Shown piece by piece: positions 60,982 through 64,000 of a stretch of DNA of 64,000 nucleotides (its first letter is position 1; each line of letters opens with the position of its first letter). The DNA is from Diplonema papillatum (Eukaryota > Euglenozoa > Diplonemea > Diplonemida > Diplonemidae). The translations under genes were made by a program, and so were the position numbers. The notes below the pieces were generated by a model. That model had not been told where the DNA came from. It ran no database searches and saw only the letters and a program-made list of their open reading frames with translations. The stretch lies in contig JAPJBO010000005.1 in assembly GCA_030068145.1 (NCBI GenBank), forward strand, positions 124,001 to 188,000, read 5' to 3'.

Positions 60982-63900
60982 ATGGCGAACGGCGGCGGCC
61001 AACAGTACCCCGGCCCCGGCTACGGAAGCCACGCCCGAAAGCAAGCTGCCCCCCACCCTTCCCAGCAAGCCTTCACGCGCCAGCAGTCGCACGGCCAAGC
61101 TGCGCCTCTTTCCGGTATGCTTTCCGTTCATCGCACGCCCACCTATTTGGGGGTCGAGATCTCGTTCGTTAACGCAACCTCTCTCTTAAACCTCGGCCGA
61201 TCCACGACGTCAGGTTCAGATTGCGCTTGGTAAAGGGGGGGGTCGGATAATAACACGCACGCCCACCTATTTGGGGGTCGAGATCTCGTTCGTTAACGCA
61301 ACCTCTCTCTTAAACCTCGGCCGATCCACGACGTCAGGTTCAGATTGCGCTTGGTAAAGGGGGGGGTCGGATAATAACACGCACGCCCACCTATTTGGGG
61401 GTCGAGATCTCGTTCGTTAACGCAACCTCTCTCTTAAACCTCGGCCGATCCACGACGTCAGGTTCAGATTGCGCTTGGTAAAGGGGGGGGTCGGATAATA
61501 ACACGCACGCCCACCTATTTGGGGGTCGAGATCTCGTTCGTTAACGGAATCACCCTCTCTCTAAAACCTCGGCCGATCCACGACGTCAGGTTCAGATTGC
61601 GCTTGGTAAATGGGGGGGGGGGGTCGAATAATAACACCTGTGTTATTATTCGATGTGTCGAATACGAAAAACAAAACTTCCCGGGTTGCAGGATCAATAG
61701 TGGTCGTGTTTTTGGACAGCCAGACGCGTGTCAAATACCTGTTATTTTTCGACCTGACAATATCACTCCACCAACCAGGAGCGGCCATGCGCCACCACAC
61801 AATTCATAGGCACTTCGCATTCTGCGGCCATCCAGCCTAAACGAGCATCCGACCAGTTTTTCTGGATATCCAGAGCATTTTAGGGCACCCGAGTGGTTGA
61901 TTTCCAGGGGTACGTTTCTGACGACCAGGGCTTACGCTCCACGTGTGGAACGTGTGGATTTCCACACGTCAATTCTTTTTGGATTTTGTTCCCATCCACA
62001 GGTACCACATGTGGATTTTGATTTATTGGTCCACATGCAGGGGAGTCTAGGCCCACCAGTGGTCAAGGCCGCACAGCCAGGTGTCGCCAAGTCCAGTAGC
62101 GACGCTATTTTCTTTGCCGTCGCACATCAGGGGAAACGGTTTTTTCCCCCTCGAACCTTAAGCGCCCACACGTGGACCACACGTATTTTCTCTGATACCG
62201 AAAGCGGAGCGTAAGCCCTGCTGACGACCCCCCTTTTTCGGCAAAAGTGGCTCTTGGATCTGCGATACAGATGCTTCAAGAGCTCTCAATGTGTCGATCC
62301 TTGAGATCGTCCTGACCTACCTTTTGCCGGCCCCAGCGGTCATAAAGCTTCACGCAGCCGAGCCCGAACACGCAGGGGTAAGGTTTTGGGACACTCTACT
62401 CGCTGCAGCACCCGAGCTCTAGCTCGGTAGTTCAAACTCCTTCGTCAAACATCCGTTCGAAATGCGTTGAAAGGTCAAAGAAGAATTTTGTTGTGCGTGC
62501 CGGGTGGTCGTCTTCCCACTTGTATTTACCGTGTGTATATTCAGGTAAGGAATTCTGATCAACCACCAAAACACGCTGCCTACTTCTTTTAGCCTGCACA
62601 ATTACATTGAAGGGCTACCCGCAAGATTGTTAGTACTCAAAAGTTGGCCGTCCGCGCTGGCGTGCGACTCACTGTCTCTGTGGAATGTTTATCGTGACAC
62701 GTTGGATCTTTGGTCGAGAAACTAGCGAATGCCCGGCGAAGCCCCAATTTTCTGAAAATTTTCGAAACCCAGTCCAGGAAGGAAACAACCCATTTGCAGG
62801 TCACCGGCCAGGGCCTGCCTACACCCAAGGCTCTCCGCCGCAGGATGTGCAGCCGCCGCAGCTGAACGCGTACAACGGCAGCACCGCTACCAACGCGTAC
62901 GCTTCCGGCAACAGCTACCACGCGGCGCAGCCCGAGGCCAATGCAGCTCACCAGAGGCACAGCAACAACAACAACAACAACAACACCACCACTGCGGGTG
63001 CCTCCAGTAATGGCGGCGGGTCGCAAACGTACCAAGCCCCGCACGGCGGCCAGACCGGGAGCAACGGGAACGGGAGGAACCCCGGCCCCGCCCGAGAGAA
63101 GAACGGCAGGAGGCCGCCCCCTCGGGAAAACCCGATGGCCGCCTCGCGCGACGTGTTCGGCAGCAGCATCGAGCCGCGCGACGACAGCCGCCCCCCGCCG
63201 CAGCAGAACCAACAGCAGCAGCAGCAGCAGCGTCCGCCGCCGCCGCCGGCGCAGCCCGGCTACGCCCAGCACCAGCAAGGGTACCAAGCCCCGCAGCACG
63301 GGCCGGCCGCGAACCACCAGCCGCGCCCCGCGCAGGCGTCGCAGCCGTCTCCCCCGCCGCAGCCGCCGCAGCAGCCGCAGCAGCCGACGCCGCAGCTCCC
63401 GCAGCAGCAGCAGCAGCACGCGTACCAGCCGCGGTCGCCGCCCGAGCCGGCCGAGCCGCAGCAGGCGCACGCCGCGCAGCCTCCGCCGCAGCAGGCGCAG
63501 CAGCTGCTGCACCACGCGCACGGGCTGTTCCAGTACCCGGAAGCTGTGCCGCACCCGCAATTTCCGCCGCCGGGGCATCCGGCGTACAGCGCGCCGCCGC
63601 CGTACGGGTACCCCTACCCGCTGGCCCAGCCGGCGCTGCCGCTGCAGATGCCGGCGTACCCGAACGAGCCGGCGTACGCGCCCCAGCCGTCCGCCCCGCC
63701 GCCGCCGCCCTCCCATCACCACGAGGCGCAGCCGACGCCGCCACTCCAGCCCGCGCAGCCCCTGCAGCAGCAGCCGCAGCAGCCGCAGCACTACGCCGGC
63801 CCGTACCTGCAGCAGCAGCAGCAGCAGCAGCACCAGCAGCAGCAGCAGCAGCCGCAGCACCAGCAGCAGCAGCAGCCTGTTCCGCCGCAACCGCACCAAC

Positions 63901-64000
63901 CCCAGCCTCAGCCCCACCACACGCCGCCGACCCCGCCGAGCGCCTACAACAGCAGCAGCCACAACCCCCCCCCGCAGCAGCAGCACCCGCAGCCGAAGCA
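60982..64000 (+). CDS. Gene X copy 2: Pro/Gln-rich protein, partial
   Basis: Exon 1 is 60982-61114, and exon 2 starts at 62800 and is open to the window end. The first 44 residues (MANGGGQQYPGPGYGSHARK onward) join in phase at a Gly to HRPGPAYTQGSPPQD. Long Gln, Pro and Ala tracts with scattered Tyr suggest a disordered, prion-like protein; such proteins are often RNA-binding or condensate-forming, but nothing here shows that directly. With 9 C near 63965 the frame stays in Pro/Gln text, unlike copy 1. The intron 1 donor is GTATGC as in the kinases. The C-terminus lies outside the window. No family is recognised. Confidence 0.75.
61134..61630 (+). repeat. 124-bp tandem repeat x 4 in gene X copy 2 intron
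   Basis: The same four-unit array and following hairpin as at 49749-50268. The unit count is unchanged, unlike the upstream minisatellites. Confidence 0.95.

Larger units (their letters stand above)
59381..64000 (+). repeat. Second copy of the 47.2-52.6 kb segment
   Basis: From GAACTGCCCGCCCG onward the sequence matches 47175-52615 almost base for base. The offset is constant at 11,385 bp from the end of the minisatellites to near the window end, where one extra C shifts it. The two copies differ mainly in minisatellite unit number and that C-tract. The match runs out of the window. It starts directly after the LINE tail. Confidence 0.95.

Overview
The window looks like nuclear DNA of a unicellular eukaryote, probably an alga or related protist. 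A chromerid or other alveolate fits, but the sequence alone does not prove it. The signs are spliced genes with GT-AG introns (donor mostly GTATGC/T), GC-rich exons in repeat-packed introns, one intron of about 11.7 kb, LINE and DIRS-like retroelements, and fragments of eukaryote-type 28S rRNA. There is no sign of operons.

Host genes. Two paralogous Ser/Thr kinase genes lie head-to-tail: kinase A (1256-12440, 8 exons, 525 aa) and kinase B (28191-44364, 8 exons, 490 aa). All seven introns sit at the same positions and in the same phases, so one gene is a duplicate of the other. They differ in size mainly because different repeats sit in their introns. Both have an unusual activation segment and a conserved acidic C-terminal exon. 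A third gene (gene X), with a Pro/Gln-rich product, occurs twice inside a nearly identical duplication (about 47175-52615 and 59380-64000). Copy 1 has lost frame in a C-tract and runs into a LINE. Copy 2 keeps the frame and leaves the window.

Mobile and repeated DNA. Intron 6 of kinase A holds a 3.8 kb element with perfect 13-bp inverted ends and a 7-bp target duplication; most of it is a 41-bp satellite. Between the kinases lies a DIRS-like element (19801-22542) with split direct repeats, inserted in the (CT)n tail of a LINE fragment. Intron 5 of kinase B is a repeat refuge holding a tyrosine-recombinase fragment, tRNA-like SINEs, minisatellites and a foldback-like element around an OTU-like reading frame. 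An apparently intact two-ORF LINE (about 52.9-59.37 kb) separates the gene X copies. Its ORF2 starts on the ORF1 stop codon and carries a 2A-like motif. Pieces of 28S rRNA occur at 6.1-6.8 kb and 26.6-27.0 kb.

How it fits together. The three host loci show no obvious shared pathway. The window shows a tandem kinase duplication inflated by repeats, followed by a recent duplication with a LINE at its junction. Exon calls rest on matching the two paralogues and on splice consensus. Repeat edges are by eye, within about 5-20 bp unless a target duplication fixes them.
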